Source: Sophora flavescens
Lineage: Eukaryota; Streptophyta; Magnoliopsida; Fabales; Fabaceae
Direction of reading: 5' to 3'
Assembly (NCBI GenBank): GCA_030762895.1
Contig: CM061068.1
Span: 76,657,228-76,721,227, forward strand
Length of the DNA: 64,000 nucleotides
Shown here: positions 1-10,379 of the stretch, in pieces
Position numbering within the stretch: the first letter of the stretch is position 1
How the letters are laid out: each line of letters opens with the position of its first letter
Made by a program: the position numbers and the translations under genes
Notes under the pieces: generated by a model
Told to the model about the DNA's origin: nothing
Seen by the model: the letters and a program-made list of their open reading frames with translations, nothing else
Database searches by the model: none

Positions 1-10
1 ACTGGCAAAG

Positions 11-334
11 TTGCCTTTTGATGGAACTCATATGAAGTCGAGCACAATGATTGTAAGAGCTTTCGATGGTACCCGGAGGGAAGTTATGGTAGAAATTGAA
101 TTGCCCATTCAGATTGGCCTTTGCACCTTTGAAATACTCTTCCAAGTAATGGACATTATGCCAACTTACAGTTGTCTCCTGGGACGACCATGGATCCATT
201 CGTCTGGAGCTGTATCGTCCACACTGCACCGGAAAGTGAAGTTCATTGTTGATAGCAAATTGATAATTGTTTCTGGAGAGGAGGATATGTTAGTGAGTAA
301 GCCATCAACAACCCCTTACATTGAAGCTGCCTAA
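11..334 (+). pseudogene. Retropepsin-like domain of the Tat element
   Basis: The 107-residue frame matches the C-terminal half of plant Ty3/gypsy aspartic proteases. It has a beta-rich core followed by a tract with LLGRPWIH, a common mark of this domain in Tat elements. The catalytic Asp would lie upstream, off the window. The frame stops at 332-334, but recognisable polyprotein sequence goes on to the solo LTR at 471. The domain would cleave Gag-Pol in the virus-like particle, and here it is decayed. Confidence 0.75.
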
Positions 335-470
335 GAAGCTCTCGAGACCGCTTTCTAATCGCTTGAAATTGCCAATGCCCCTTATGTCTGGGACGGTGCT
401 CCACTCTTGAAACCTCAGTCATCTAAAGCATTTGTTATGGTGGCTAGGGTTATGCTCGAAGGAGGATACC

Positions 471-1888
471 TGTTGAGTCACCGGCAAGTGTACCGGGTCG
501 TCGCAAGTAATAAAATAACGGTAAGAATTTACCGAGGTCGAACACAAGGATTGGGGTACCAATTCTACCAATTCGCAGGAAATTAGATACGTTGGTCAAG
601 CGAGGAAAGTGGTTGTCAGAGAGAGATTAAGATCGCAATTCAAATAACAAATCAAATAAAGCTAAGGTATTAAAATCTGATATTAAAATATCTAGGGTCT
701 CAAATCCACCTACCCAATCATGCATAGTACCCACGTGATGATGAATTCCTCCCTAAGTTCAATTACAATGTCAACCGGGACCCCCAAATTCTCCTCAATC
801 CACTGTCGTGCTCATTAGGACGTATTCGAAGATTGGATTAATTACTTACTAGGTCTCATAATCCTAATCATCAAACTCTGTTAATTCTTGTTCCCTATAA
901 GGTTGCACCGATCTCCTACTCACTCTCGTGCAATATTCGATCGATGATCCCAATTCAAGTTCTAAACGCGAATCGCTGACTAAGCCTCATCAACGTTAAC
1001 AAGTCAATCACGCATGCATATGATCAACGCAATCAAATCAGAATTGGAAAACATCAATTAAAAAAAAGGGAGAAAAACATACATCACATGAACACTATAC
1101 CGCCATGGGTGGCTTCTTTGATTCCCTAGACGAGGGGATTAGTTCCTCATGCCCGTGACAACACACAAACAATCCGACATAATCACCATATCAAAATCAG
1201 AAAAAGAAGAAGGGAGACGCAGCTCCAGAGTAATAAGAACTCGCAACAAAACTGATCTAAAACAGTGTCTAAAACTAGGATTCGGATCTCCAAAAGCTCC
1301 CCCCATTCTGATCTGAAACAGCCTATAAATAGGGATTCTGGTTCTCGGCCGCTTGCGGGGCGAACAAGCTTTCGCGAGGCGAACACTAGTTTTGGCGCGC
1401 TTTCAATTTGGATTCTCGCGAGGCGAGAGTGTGTTCGCGGGGCGAGTCTTCAAACCTTAATCTGTCACTGCCGTGACCTTCATCACGGCTAGGCCGTGAT
1501 GGTCTCTGTCTTCCAGGGTCTTCAGGCTCTCGCGAGGTGAGAAGCCTCTCGCGTGGCGAGCCAGAATTGATGACTGTTGCTGTTTTGCTGATCTTCAGGC
1601 TCGTGAGGCGAGTATCTCCAGAATGGAAATTTCCACTGTTTTCTTGACTCAAAGTGCTTCCTTGACTCTTGGAGCTTCACTTCTAACCCGAAACAATAAA
1701 AAAAGAACAAAAAGCGTAATTATACTCATAATAGACTAAAAACTACAAAAATTGCCTAGAACGAGTCAAAGTCCAACTTAGGAACAAAACACGGCAAATT
1801 TGGGCGAAAATGAGAGCGAACTCGAGTAATTTGCACAAAAAACCACAGTCCATCTAGTTATAAAACTAGATAATCCAGAGGCTTATCA
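471..1888 (-). mobile_element. Solo LTR, Athila-type, inserted in the Tat polyprotein
   Basis: On the minus strand it starts TGATAAGCCTCTGG and ends CCGGTGACTCAACA, so the termini are TG...CA. It is flanked by ATACC (466-470) and AAACC (1889-1893), a target duplication with one mismatch. Removing the insert and one copy makes the host G-patch frame continuous. The 3' end shares TATTACTTG and a CACTTGCC-like tail with the LTRs at 17,340, 16,670 and 27,603. No coding sequence or primer-binding site follows, so it is a solo LTR left by LTR-LTR recombination. A minus-strand TATA-like box lies at 1324-1331. Confidence 0.88.
1339..1605 (-). repeat. GC-rich TCGCGA/GGCGAG cassette upstream of the LTR TATA box
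   Basis: About seven imperfect copies of CTCGCGAGGCGAG are spread over 265 bases. They surround a palindromic module (1462-1502) containing TCACGGC and AGGCCGTGAT. In LTR orientation the cassette ends about 8 bases upstream of the TATA-like box at 1331-1324. The rest of the LTR is AT-rich, so the block stands out. Confidence 0.8.
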
Positions 1889-1893
1889 AAACC

Positions 1894-2266
1894 GACCTGG
1901 AAGCGGTTTGGGGAAGAATAGCCAAGGTGTCACTTACATCCTCATGCTCACCGAGAACAAGGACAGGTTTGGGTTGGGATATAACCCACCAAGGCTGATA
2001 GGATGAGGGTTATAGAAGAAAAGAAAAGAAAGAGGTTGGCTCGGCTGGAAAATTGCGAATACGAGGCTGAAAGGGTTCCCATCTGTGACATTTGACAGAG
2101 CTTCCGAAGTGTAGGGTTCGCCTTCCTGGACCAAGCAGCAGCTGTTGAAGATGATTATCTCGCCGATCATGGTGTCAATTTGGTGTATCCATGCCCTCCG
2201 AATGCAGAGCTCAACAATTGGGAGGTCATTGAGTTCCCCAGGACCATAGAGTTTTTTTTAAAGTAA
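1894..2266 (+). pseudogene. G-patch and linker region of the Tat polyprotein
   Basis: Right after the solo LTR the frame gives a glycine-rich GLGKNSQGV tract, the core of a G-patch (a short RNA-binding motif known between protease and reverse transcriptase in Tat/Ogre polyproteins). The motif starts before the insertion (GGY at 461-469). Downstream are stops and frame changes. A recognisable acidic linker then runs to a stop at 2264-2266. Confidence 0.65.
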
Positions 2267-2619
2267 TTATGTAATGCTTATTCTTTAGCTCTGCCCAAGG
2301 CTTTAGGATTTTGTTGTAATGGGCTTACTTGTTTCCGTTTCAATATGACTTATCAATAAATGCATGCATTCAATATCTTTATGTTCTTATCCCTCTTTTT
2401 CTTTTACTTTCGCTTTTATTCATCGTTCCTCACCAATAAATGCAGTTTCCCATCTTTAACTGTTATTCATTCATCTTTCCCTGATAACTACCAAAATACA
2501 GATCTAAAAGTGACTCTCTTGAAAATGACAGTGTTAATAACTCAGCATACAATTTTGACTATCCTATTGATCATGCTGATGAGGTTGTTGATGATGATGG
2601 GGAAGCTCCTCCTGAATTA
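2267..2619 (+). other. Spacer between G-patch and reverse transcriptase blocks
   Basis: This AT-rich stretch has no domain I recognise until about 2,545. From there an acidic run with several Asp and Glu residues leads into the reverse transcriptase frame, as is usual ahead of this domain in Tat elements. I see no other feature. Confidence 0.5.
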
Positions 2620-3423
2620 TTGAGGTTGGTAGAACAAGAAGCCAGGGAAATTCGACCCCGTGAAGAGCCGAGCAAACTAATCAATTTGGGAACCAAAGAT
2701 GATAAAAAAGAGGTCAAGATTGGCCTTTCCCGTAAAGAAAATGAGCGAAGTAGGTTGATCAAGTTATTGATGGATTATAAAGATGTTTTCGCATGGTCGT
2801 ACCAAGACATGCCAGGGTTAGACCCCAGTGTAGCAGAACACAAATTGCCATTAAAGCCGGAGTGTCCTCCAATAAAGCAGAAGCTACGAAGGATGAAAGC
2901 AGAAATGTCTCTAAAGATCAAGGAGGAGGTCAAGAAACAACTGGATGCAGGTTTCCTAGAAGTTGTAAAGTACCCTCAATGGGTTGCTAACATCGTTCCT
3001 GTCCCCAAGAAAGATGGAAAGGTCCGAATGTGTGTCGACTATCGAGATCTGAACAGAGCTAGCCCAAAAGATGATTTCCCTCAGCCTCACATTGACGTTC
3101 ATGTAAATAATATTGCCCAACATGCATTATTCTCTTTCATGGATGGATTCTCAGGATATAATCAGATCAAGATGGCACCTGAAGATATGGAGAAAACTAC
3201 ATTTGTCACTTTATGGGGAACCTTTTCCTACAAGGTTATGCCCTTTGGCTTGGAAAATGCTGGGGCAACATATCAGCGGGCTATGGTGGCTTTATTCCAT
3301 GACATGATGCATAAGGAGATAGAAGTTTATGTAGATGACATGATCGCCAAGTCCAGATCCGAAGACGACCACGTTGATAATCTGCAGAAACTTTTTGAGC
3401 GGTTAAGAAAGTTTGAGCTCTGA
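2620..3423 (+). pseudogene. Reverse transcriptase domain, Tat lineage
   Basis: The 267-residue frame contains the ordered Ty3/gypsy reverse transcriptase blocks: the palm strand with VPKKDGKVRMCVDYRDLN (about residues 128-145), the FMDGFSGYNQIKM block, MPFGLENAGATYQR, and the catalytic YVDD at 3328-3339. It would copy element RNA into cDNA. The start is only the first Met after an upstream frame break, since the real polyprotein would be continuous. A stop at 3421-3423 cuts it just before the thumb, which continues in the same register at 3424-3510. Relation to the next block is direct. Confidence 0.92.
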
Positions 3424-3938
3424 CTGAATCCAACCAAATGCACTTTTGGAGTGAAATCAGGCAAGCTTCTGGGGTTCATTGTTAGTCAAAGAGGAATAGA
3501 GGTTGATCCTGAAAAAGTTTGAGCAATCATCGATATGTCAGCACCTCGAACGGAGAAAGAAGTTCGTGGGTTTTAGGAAGATTGAACTACATTGCCCGGT
3601 TCATCTCCCAACTGACCGCGACATGTGAACCGATCTTTAAACTGCTGCGCAAAAATCAGGCTGTGACATGGAATGAAGATTTCCAAAAAGCCTTTGAGAA
3701 GATCAAACAATACCTACAGGAGCCTCCGGTCTTGGTTCCCCCAGTGCCGGGAAGACCTCTCATCATGTATTTGATTGTGCTAGATGAATCGATGGATTGC
3801 GTATTAGGGCAGCACGATGAGTCAGGAAGGAAAGAACATGCCATCTATTATCTAAGTAAGAAATTCACCAGTTGTGAAGCCAACTACTCACTGCTAGAAC
3901 GCACTTGCTATGCCTTGGCTTGGGCGGCCCGCCGTTAG
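3424..3938 (+). pseudogene. RT thumb/connection and first RNase H of the Tat element
   Basis: The sequence continues past the stop with the TKCTFGV and GKLLGFIVS blocks (thumb), then further stops at 3520-3575. An open frame at 3519-3938 gives the connection block LNYIARFISQLTATCEP and the Ty3-type RNase H, with an YLSKKFTSCEANYSLLERTC tract that holds the conserved Glu. The usual first Asp position is in LDESMDCVLGQ. Several in-frame stops show it is dead. Confidence 0.85.
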
Positions 3939-3947
3939 AGGCATTAC

Positions 3948-5084
3948 ATGTTGTGTTACACTACCTGGTTGGTGTCCAAAATGGATCCAATCAAGTATAT
4001 CTTTGATAAGTCTACCATGACTGGAAGAATTACTCGCTGGCAAGTCCTGCTATCAGAATACGACATTGTCTATGTCACCCAAAAAGCAGTAAAAGGCAGC
4101 GCTCTCGCAGAATATCTAGCCAATCAGCCAGTAGAAGATTATGGATCGATGCAATGTGATTTCCCAGATGAAGATATAATGGCTTTGTTTGATCGCGAGC
4201 AATCACCAGAAAAAGAAAAGTGGACCTTGTTGTTTGACGGAGCTTCTAATGCATTGGGACATGGAATTGGGGCAATACTAATCTCACCGGAAAATGATTA
4301 TTTCCCTATCACTGCAAGGCTTTGCTTTGATTGTACAAACAATATAGCCAAATATGAAGCTTGTGCGCTCGGGATCCTGGCAGCAATAGAATCAAAGGCA
4401 AGGATGCTGGAGGTGTATGGGGACTCTGCATTAGTCATCCACCAGCTAAGAGGGGAATGTGAAACCCGAGATGCCAAGTTGATCCCGTACCATGATTACA
4501 TCAAAGGTTTGATTGAGCAGTTTGATGAAGTCACATTTCATCATATTCCCCGAGAAGATAACCAATTAGCTGACGCACTATCTACCTTGTCCTCGATGTT
4601 CAAAGTAAGTGACGAGAGGAACTTACCACTCATCAAAATGGAAAGTCGTGATCATCCTGCATATTGTCAAATGATAGAGGAAGAGTCTGATCAAAAACCG
4701 TGGTACCATGACATCAAATGCTTCATCCAAAGAAGGGAATATCCTCCGGGCATTTCAGAAAATGACAACAGAACTCTAAGAATACTTGCAATGGGTTTCT
4801 ATTTAGATGGAGGTATTCTCTACAAAAGAAATCATGACATGGTGTTGTTGAGGTGCGTTGACATAAAAGAAGCTAAACGGATAATTGAGGAGGTACAAGA
4901 AGGATATTTTGGAACACATGCGAGTGGTCATGCAATGGCAAGAAAAATCTTAAGGGCTGGCCAATACTGTTTGACAATGGAAGCAGACTGCTTTAATTAT
5001 GCAAAGAGGTGCCATAAGTGTCAAATATATGCTGATAGGGTTCATGCGCCGCCAGCTCCCTTGAATGTCATGACGGCACCCTGA
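3948..5084 (+). pseudogene. Second (archaeal-type) RNase H and integrase zinc finger
   Basis: The 378-residue frame begins in the tail of the first RNase H. It then has a complete second RNase H starting at WTLLFDGASNALGHGIGA (about residue 90), with downstream Glu (KYEACALG), Asp (YGDSALV) and Asp (QLADALS) in RNase H order. A duplicated RNase H of this type is typical of Tat/Ogre elements. The C-terminal 100 residues contain the integrase HHCC finger, ending in CHKCQIYADR. A stop at 5082-5084 separates it from the integrase core. Confidence 0.9.
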
Positions 5085-5093
5085 CCATTCTCA

Positions 5094-5948
5094 ATGTGGG
5101 GAATGGACGTGATCGGTCCAATCGAACCAAAAGCCTCGAATGGGCATCGCTTCATTCTTGTTGCCATTGATTATTTCACAAAGTGGGTTGAGGCCGCATC
5201 ATATGCCAATGTGACCAGGAATGTCGTGATCAAATTTGTAAAAAGAGAATTAATTTCTCATTATGGGTTGCCAAGTGAGATTATCATTGATAATGCGACT
5301 AACTTGAACAACAAGATGATGAAAGAGATGTGCGAAAACTTCAAGATAAAACATCACAATTCCTCCCTGTATCGCCCAAAGATGAATGGGCCAGTTGAGG
5401 CCGCCAAAAAAAATATCAAGAAGATTGTCCAGAAGATGGTGGTGACGTATAAGGACTAGCACGAGATGTTACCTTTTGCTTTGCACGGCTACCGTACCTC
5501 TATTCGCACCTCGACAGGGGCAACACCGTATTCATTGGTGTTTGGGATGGAGGCGGTGCTTCCGATTGAAGTAGAGATCCTCTCATTAAGAGTACTGAGA
5601 GAAGCAGAATTGGAAGAAGCTGCGTGGGTCCAGGATCAACTCGACCAATTGAATCTCATTGAAGAGAAGCGATTAGCAGCATTGTGTCACGGTCAGTTGT
5701 ACCAGAAAAGGTTGATGAGAGCTTACGAGAAGAAAGTACGCCCGTGACAGTTTCGAGAGGGTGATCTAGTACTTAAAAAGATTCTACCAATCCAAAAGGA
5801 TCATCGTGGGAAGTGGACCCCGAACTACGAAGGACCTTACGTTAAGAAGAAGGCCTTTTCGGGAGGAGCTTTAATTCTCACCAGGATGGATGGGGAAGAT
5901 CTTCCACTCCCTGTAAACTCAGATGCAGTCAAAAAGTATTATGCTTGA
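5094..5948 (+). pseudogene. Integrase core and C-terminal domain, Tat lineage
   Basis: The DDE core is visible: Asp in WGMDVIGP, Asp in IIDNATN (usually SDNGTN, so altered around the catalytic Asp) and Glu in MNGPVEAA. A stop falls at 5457-5459. The C-terminal part (5466-5948) includes TPYSLVFGMEAVLP and the GDLVLKKI...GKWTPNYEGPY block that follows integrase in this lineage. A further stop is at 5745-5747 and the natural terminator at 5946-5948. The domain would insert cDNA into the genome. Confidence 0.88.
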
Positions 5949-6839
5949 ACGCACTTCCCAAGAAGAAAAAGAAAAAAGTGAAAAATGAAAAAAAGAAAAG
6001 GCTCGTTAGGCTGAAAATCTGAAAAGACAGTCTAAGCAAAAGTTAGAGCAACCCGCTAGGCTGAAAACCTGAAAAGGCGGTCTAGGCAAAAGTTAGGGTT
6101 CAAAAATAAAATAAACAATGGAAGTGTCGTCAAGCCGATGAACTGAGGCAACCAGTGGGCTAGATGCATGAAGACTGGGGCAGATAGCATTCTCAGATGT
6201 TGATTAGTAAGCAGTCGAGATATTATGAGGGATACTAACACTAGTCATGGAAAGAGATGTCACTTGAGGAGATGTGTTTCCACTCTACAACCTTTTGCAA
6301 TTCCATACTCCATTGTAATATCTGCTTTGTATACCTTTTCAGTCCAAATATAATGACTTTGACTCCCAATTCTTTTTACCCTTATCTCTTTCTCTTAACT
6401 TTTTTCAATTGTGTGTGTGCATTCATCATGATAAGTATATACTGAAATGTGAAACATGTATTGGTGTCTTCAAGATTCATTTAGAATTCCCTTGAAAAAT
6501 CTCAAAAGTTCGTATAGAACAAGATGATCTCCCGACAAAGGACACCGTGGTCTACCGACAAGAGGCACGGGGACAATCATTGCAAAGGAAGCGTACCCTC
6601 TCCATGAAGACAGGACACGTTTTAGTTCATCTCAGAGCTTGTCTGTGATCAACACTTTAAGGGGTCGAGGGTGATAATAAAAACCACCTAAAAGATGAAA
6701 AATTAATAATAGTAACGTGTTATGAGCTTTTCTTGTGTTGCATTTAAATCATTTGAGGTTGTCATCAAGCATATAGGACATTTCTGGCATCATGCATTGC
6801 AATTTTTTGTCTCTCGTAAGAACATAACCCAGTAAATTG
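5949..6839 (+). other. 3' untranslated region of the Tat element, unique part
   Basis: No open frame of note is present. The first 170 bases carry two similar copies of a 'GGCTGAAAA(T/C)CTGAAAAG' phrase (near 6010 and 6060). The rest is AT-rich and unremarkable. Long non-coding 3' regions are usual in Tat/Ogre elements. Confidence 0.6.
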
Positions 6840-7790
6840 CACAGACATCGTAGCTTTTTACCTTTTGTCAAGATTCAGTGGATAACCAACTCCACAATCT
6901 TTTTACCTTTTGTCAAGCTTCAGTGGATAACCGACTCCACAAGTTTTTTACCTTTTCTGTCAAGCTTCAGTGGACAACTGACACCGCAAGCTTTTAATCC
7001 TTTTGCTGTCAAGCTTCCGTGGATAACCGACTCCGCATGCTTTTAATCTTTTGCTTTCAAGCTTCAGTGGATAACCGACTCCGCAAGCTTTTAATCCTTT
7101 TTCTTTCAAGCTTCAGTGGACAACCGATTCCGTAAGCTTTCAACTTTTCCTTTCAAGCTTCAGCGGATACCCGACTCTGCATGCTTTTTTTATTTTCGGT
7201 CAAGCTTCAGCGGAAACCCGACTCCGTAAGCTTTTAACCTTTCTTTTCAGGCTTCAGCGGATAACCGACTCCGCAAGCTTTTAACCTTTCTGTCAAGCTT
7301 CGACAGGTACCATAACCCGTAAGCTCGGCTGGTTTTCAAGCTTCGGCGGATACCCGACTCCGCGAGCTTTTCGCATTTCCGTTTAAGCTTCAGTGAACGA
7401 CCGACTCCGTAAGCTTTCTGTCTGTCTGTTCGAGCTCCTGACGGGTAATCCACCCCGTAAGCTCTTTTTAATTATGCACCATTTTGCTTTCAAGCTTCAG
7501 CGGACAACCGACTCCGTAAGATTTTAACTTTTCTTTTCAAGCTTCAGCGGACAACCGACTCCGCAAGCTTTCAACTTTTATTTTCAAGCTTCAGCGGATA
7601 ACCGACTCCGTAAGCTTTTAACCTTTTAATTTCAAGCTTCAGCGGATAATCGACCCTGCAAGATTTCTATCTTTTGTCAAGCTTCAGCGGGTACCATACC
7701 CTGTAAGCTCTTTTATCTTTCTATTCGAGCTTCTATGAGCAATCCATCCCGTAAGCTTTTTTTAATTATGCATCCTTTCACTCGTCGGCA
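6840..7790 (+). repeat. Tandem array of 45-50 bp units in the Tat 3' UTR
   Basis: About 19 units of 45-50 bases, each built on CAAGCTTCAGCGGATAACC followed by GACTCCGCAAGCTTTTAA. Unit starts include 6868, 6913, 6960 and 7009. Each unit begins and ends with AAGCTT, so neighbouring units can fold back. Short frames inside the array are artefacts. Variable arrays between integrase and 3' LTR are known in this lineage. Confidence 0.93.
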
Positions 7791-7881
7791 AACTCCAGCC
7801 AAAATTGGAGTTCATGTCTTTACTCGTTTCTTATAATGATAATAGGTTAACGACAGTTATACCTACTATCTAATAAGAAAC

Positions 7882-7898
7882 AAGTAAATAGGGGCAGC
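7882..7898 (+). promoter_or_regulatory. Polypurine tract of the Tat element
   Basis: AAGTAAATAGGGGCAGC lies directly before the LTR start TGTGAACACC. This is where plus-strand DNA synthesis would be primed. Confidence 0.75.
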
Positions 7899-10379
7899 TG
7901 TGAACACCTAATTTTGCCTAGATTTTTTTAATTAATGTTTTGAAGAAAATAATAGACAAAAATAAAAATAAAAACAAAATGTTTTTATTCTAGGCCCATT
8001 ACATCATCAAATGGAGCCCATTTTCGTTTTTGTTCCAAGTTATCTTTTGGGCCCATTATCTCAAACCCAACCAAAAATTGTTTTTTTATTATTCTGATTT
8101 GTTAAAATAAAAAAATAATAAAAAAGTAAAAATTTTAAAAATCTACTCCCATGCTTGTATCCCTCTTTGTCATCTTCTTCTTTTTCAAAGAAAAGAGGGA
8201 TAATGGTACAGTACTACCCTTGCACCATGGCTGCCCATGCAAGGTGGTGGAGCAAAGGCTGATTTGCTTCCCACTCCTTGTACCCACACCAGCTGGCCTA
8301 ACAAGAAGATTTGTCGTCATCTTCTTTTTTGTGCTATATATTGCATTGAACAGTGACCAAAGGAGGGAGGAAAAAAGGGAAAAAAACACAGAAAACACAC
8401 TTAGCATTCTTCCTTATTTTCTTCTCCATTCTCTGTTTCTGCTTTCAAACAAAAAAACAAAAAAAGAATATTTGTTTCTGAAATCCCAACACCCTCAACT
8501 GTTCCCATCCCCATACGTGCATTCACTCCGTCGTCGCCGCGCCAATCACCACGTCGGACTTGTTTGACCTCGGTTTCGAGTTTGACCCATCACCCTTGGC
8601 TTACTTGATGTTCATCTTCCTATTACCCTTGACTTACTTTGTTTTCACAATCACATGTTTCTTTAACATATGACGCCACTTATCCATAATAGCTTGATTC
8701 TCTTTGGTTCTCACTTTTCAGTAAAACAAACCACCACGAGTTTTCATTGTTTTCTCTTAAATGCAACTATGAAAGTTAAAGAAACTTAGTCAGACCTGCA
8801 TCCATGCTCGCAAAAACCACCGCGCCTCAGCCGTCTCAGTCGCAGACTCCACCTCATCTCAGCCATCATCATCAGTACCCACCGGAACGGTGCAACCCAG
8901 CCACGATCTTCGACGGAAGCTACCGCTGGGAGCTGCAGATCCGCGAGCTCCACCCCACAGGCCGGACGTTCTTCTCCGCCGAACCTGCACGAACCGCCTC
9001 ACCTGCACGAACCGCCTCAAACCTCCGCCACGCACCAGATCTGCCGTCGTGCTCCCTGCTTCAACCACTTTCCTTTTTCTCCCTCTGCACTTTGTGGGTA
9101 AATGGAAGCTTTTCTGATTTGGTTGCTTTTTTCCACTTACTTTTTCTTTTTATTTGGTCTGCTTTTTATTGTTTGAATATATTATTGGGTTTTGGTGATT
9201 TGTTGGGTTCTGTTGGTTTTGTTTGTTATATGGCCCAAACTTGTTACTGGTTGTTGTTGTTATAAAGTAAAAATAAAAATATCTTTTTAAAACAAAATTT
9301 ATAAACAGTAAAAAGGAAAAAAAAATTGAATTCATGCAACAATCTATGACATTGATGTATGAATTTTCATCCTCAAGTATCGTACGAATTGTAAGGATTT
9401 ATCGTATGGCATTGACATCTTGGACACTGTGCAGGAGTGAATTTTAAAAAAAAAAAAAAAACAAAATCCCTTTTTCAAAATTAAAGTGGGAAATAAATCC
9501 CTTTTTGTTTAGTAAAATGTTTAGAAAGAATTTATTTCTGAAGATAAAAATGGATTCTCTTGAATTCATGCAACAATCTACGACGTTGATGTATTGATTT
9601 TTTTTTCCATCCTCAAGTGGCGTATGAATTGTAAGGGTTTATCGTATAGCATTGCTATCTTGGACCCTGTGCAAGAATGAATTTATTTCAAAATAAAATA
9701 TCTTTTAAATAAATCTTTTCAAAATCAAATCCCCTTTTTCAAAAAAAATAAAATCAACCAATCCATCAAACATTTTCAAAGAACTACATGGCTTTGAGTT
9801 TCCCATCGCACCCGGGAATACGTAGGAGCAAGATAAATCATCTTGTCAAGCCAAAACTAAATTTTTCTTTTTTGTCTCTTTTTTATGTTAAAATAATTAA
9901 TCAAAATAATTAAACTTTTCTATTTTTAGGGATGCTCTAGGGACACGTTGCCACATCAAGTCCCTTAGATTTGAGGTTACCCTGTGGACTCACGTGCCAT
10001 GTTCAACCTCATTTAGTTTTTATAAGTAATAAATTTAAAAATATAAAAATTAATAAAAATTTAAAACATTAAAAAAAATTAAAATAATTATTTCTTGTAA
10101 ATAAATTTTTTTGTGGTAAAATAGATATTTTAAAATTTATTAAAATGTTTTTTGCACAATTAACTTGAGGTACCGTTTTTTAAAACGGCCGATGTGGGGT
10201 GCTAACACCTTCCCTACTCATAATCGACTCCCGGACTCACCTCTCTGTTTTTTCTTTTTGGACCAGTTTACCTTTAAATAATTGGGTTTTCTAAGATTTT
10301 CCCAATAAAATTTTAGTGGCGACTCCTCTGTCTTTTTATCTTCCCTTTTTCGCGGCGCCCGGACGGGACGGTCGCGACA
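7899..10379 (+). repeat. 3' LTR of the Tat element
   Basis: It starts TGTGAACACCTAATTTTG and ends GGTCGCGACA. A homologous but longer copy is at 16,818-20,120. Shared blocks include the start, CGCACCCGGGAATACGTAGG (near 9,810 and 19,600), and a 250-base 3' part with TTGAGGTACCGTTTTTTAAA and GGCGACTC. A TATA-like CTATATATT is near 8,334, followed by a CT-rich leader whose short open frames look non-genic. Confidence 0.9.
9326..9682 (+). repeat. 234-bp direct duplication inside the Tat 3' LTR
   Basis: A block of about 120 bases starting TTGAATTCATGCAACAATCT at 9326 returns at 9560, with about 10% divergence. The homologous solo LTR at 16,818 does not show this duplication. Confidence 0.8.

Larger units (their letters stand above)
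1..10379 (+). mobile_element. Tat/Ogre-lineage Ty3/gypsy retrotransposon, 5' part off window
   Basis: The order is protease, G-patch, reverse transcriptase, RNase H, a second RNase H-like domain, integrase, a tandem-repeat 3' untranslated region, a polypurine tract and a 3' LTR. A second RNase H and a repeat-rich 3' region are known marks of the Tat/Ogre lineage. The coding part has many in-frame stops, so it is not autonomous. The 5' LTR and gag lie left of the window. It ends at the LTR terminus GTCGCGACA and is followed by 10,380-12,117, a piece of another LTR family, so it appears to sit inside that LTR. The flanking five bases are TATAT; the matching left copy cannot be seen. Confidence 0.9.

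Noticed and set aside
6840..7790. CRISPR-like array
   Set aside because: Units are contiguous with no unique spacers and lie in a plant retrotransposon 3' UTR.
8151..9265. Several open frames in the Tat 3' LTR
   Set aside because: They are CT-rich leader sequence, lack domains and differ in the homologous LTR at 16,818.
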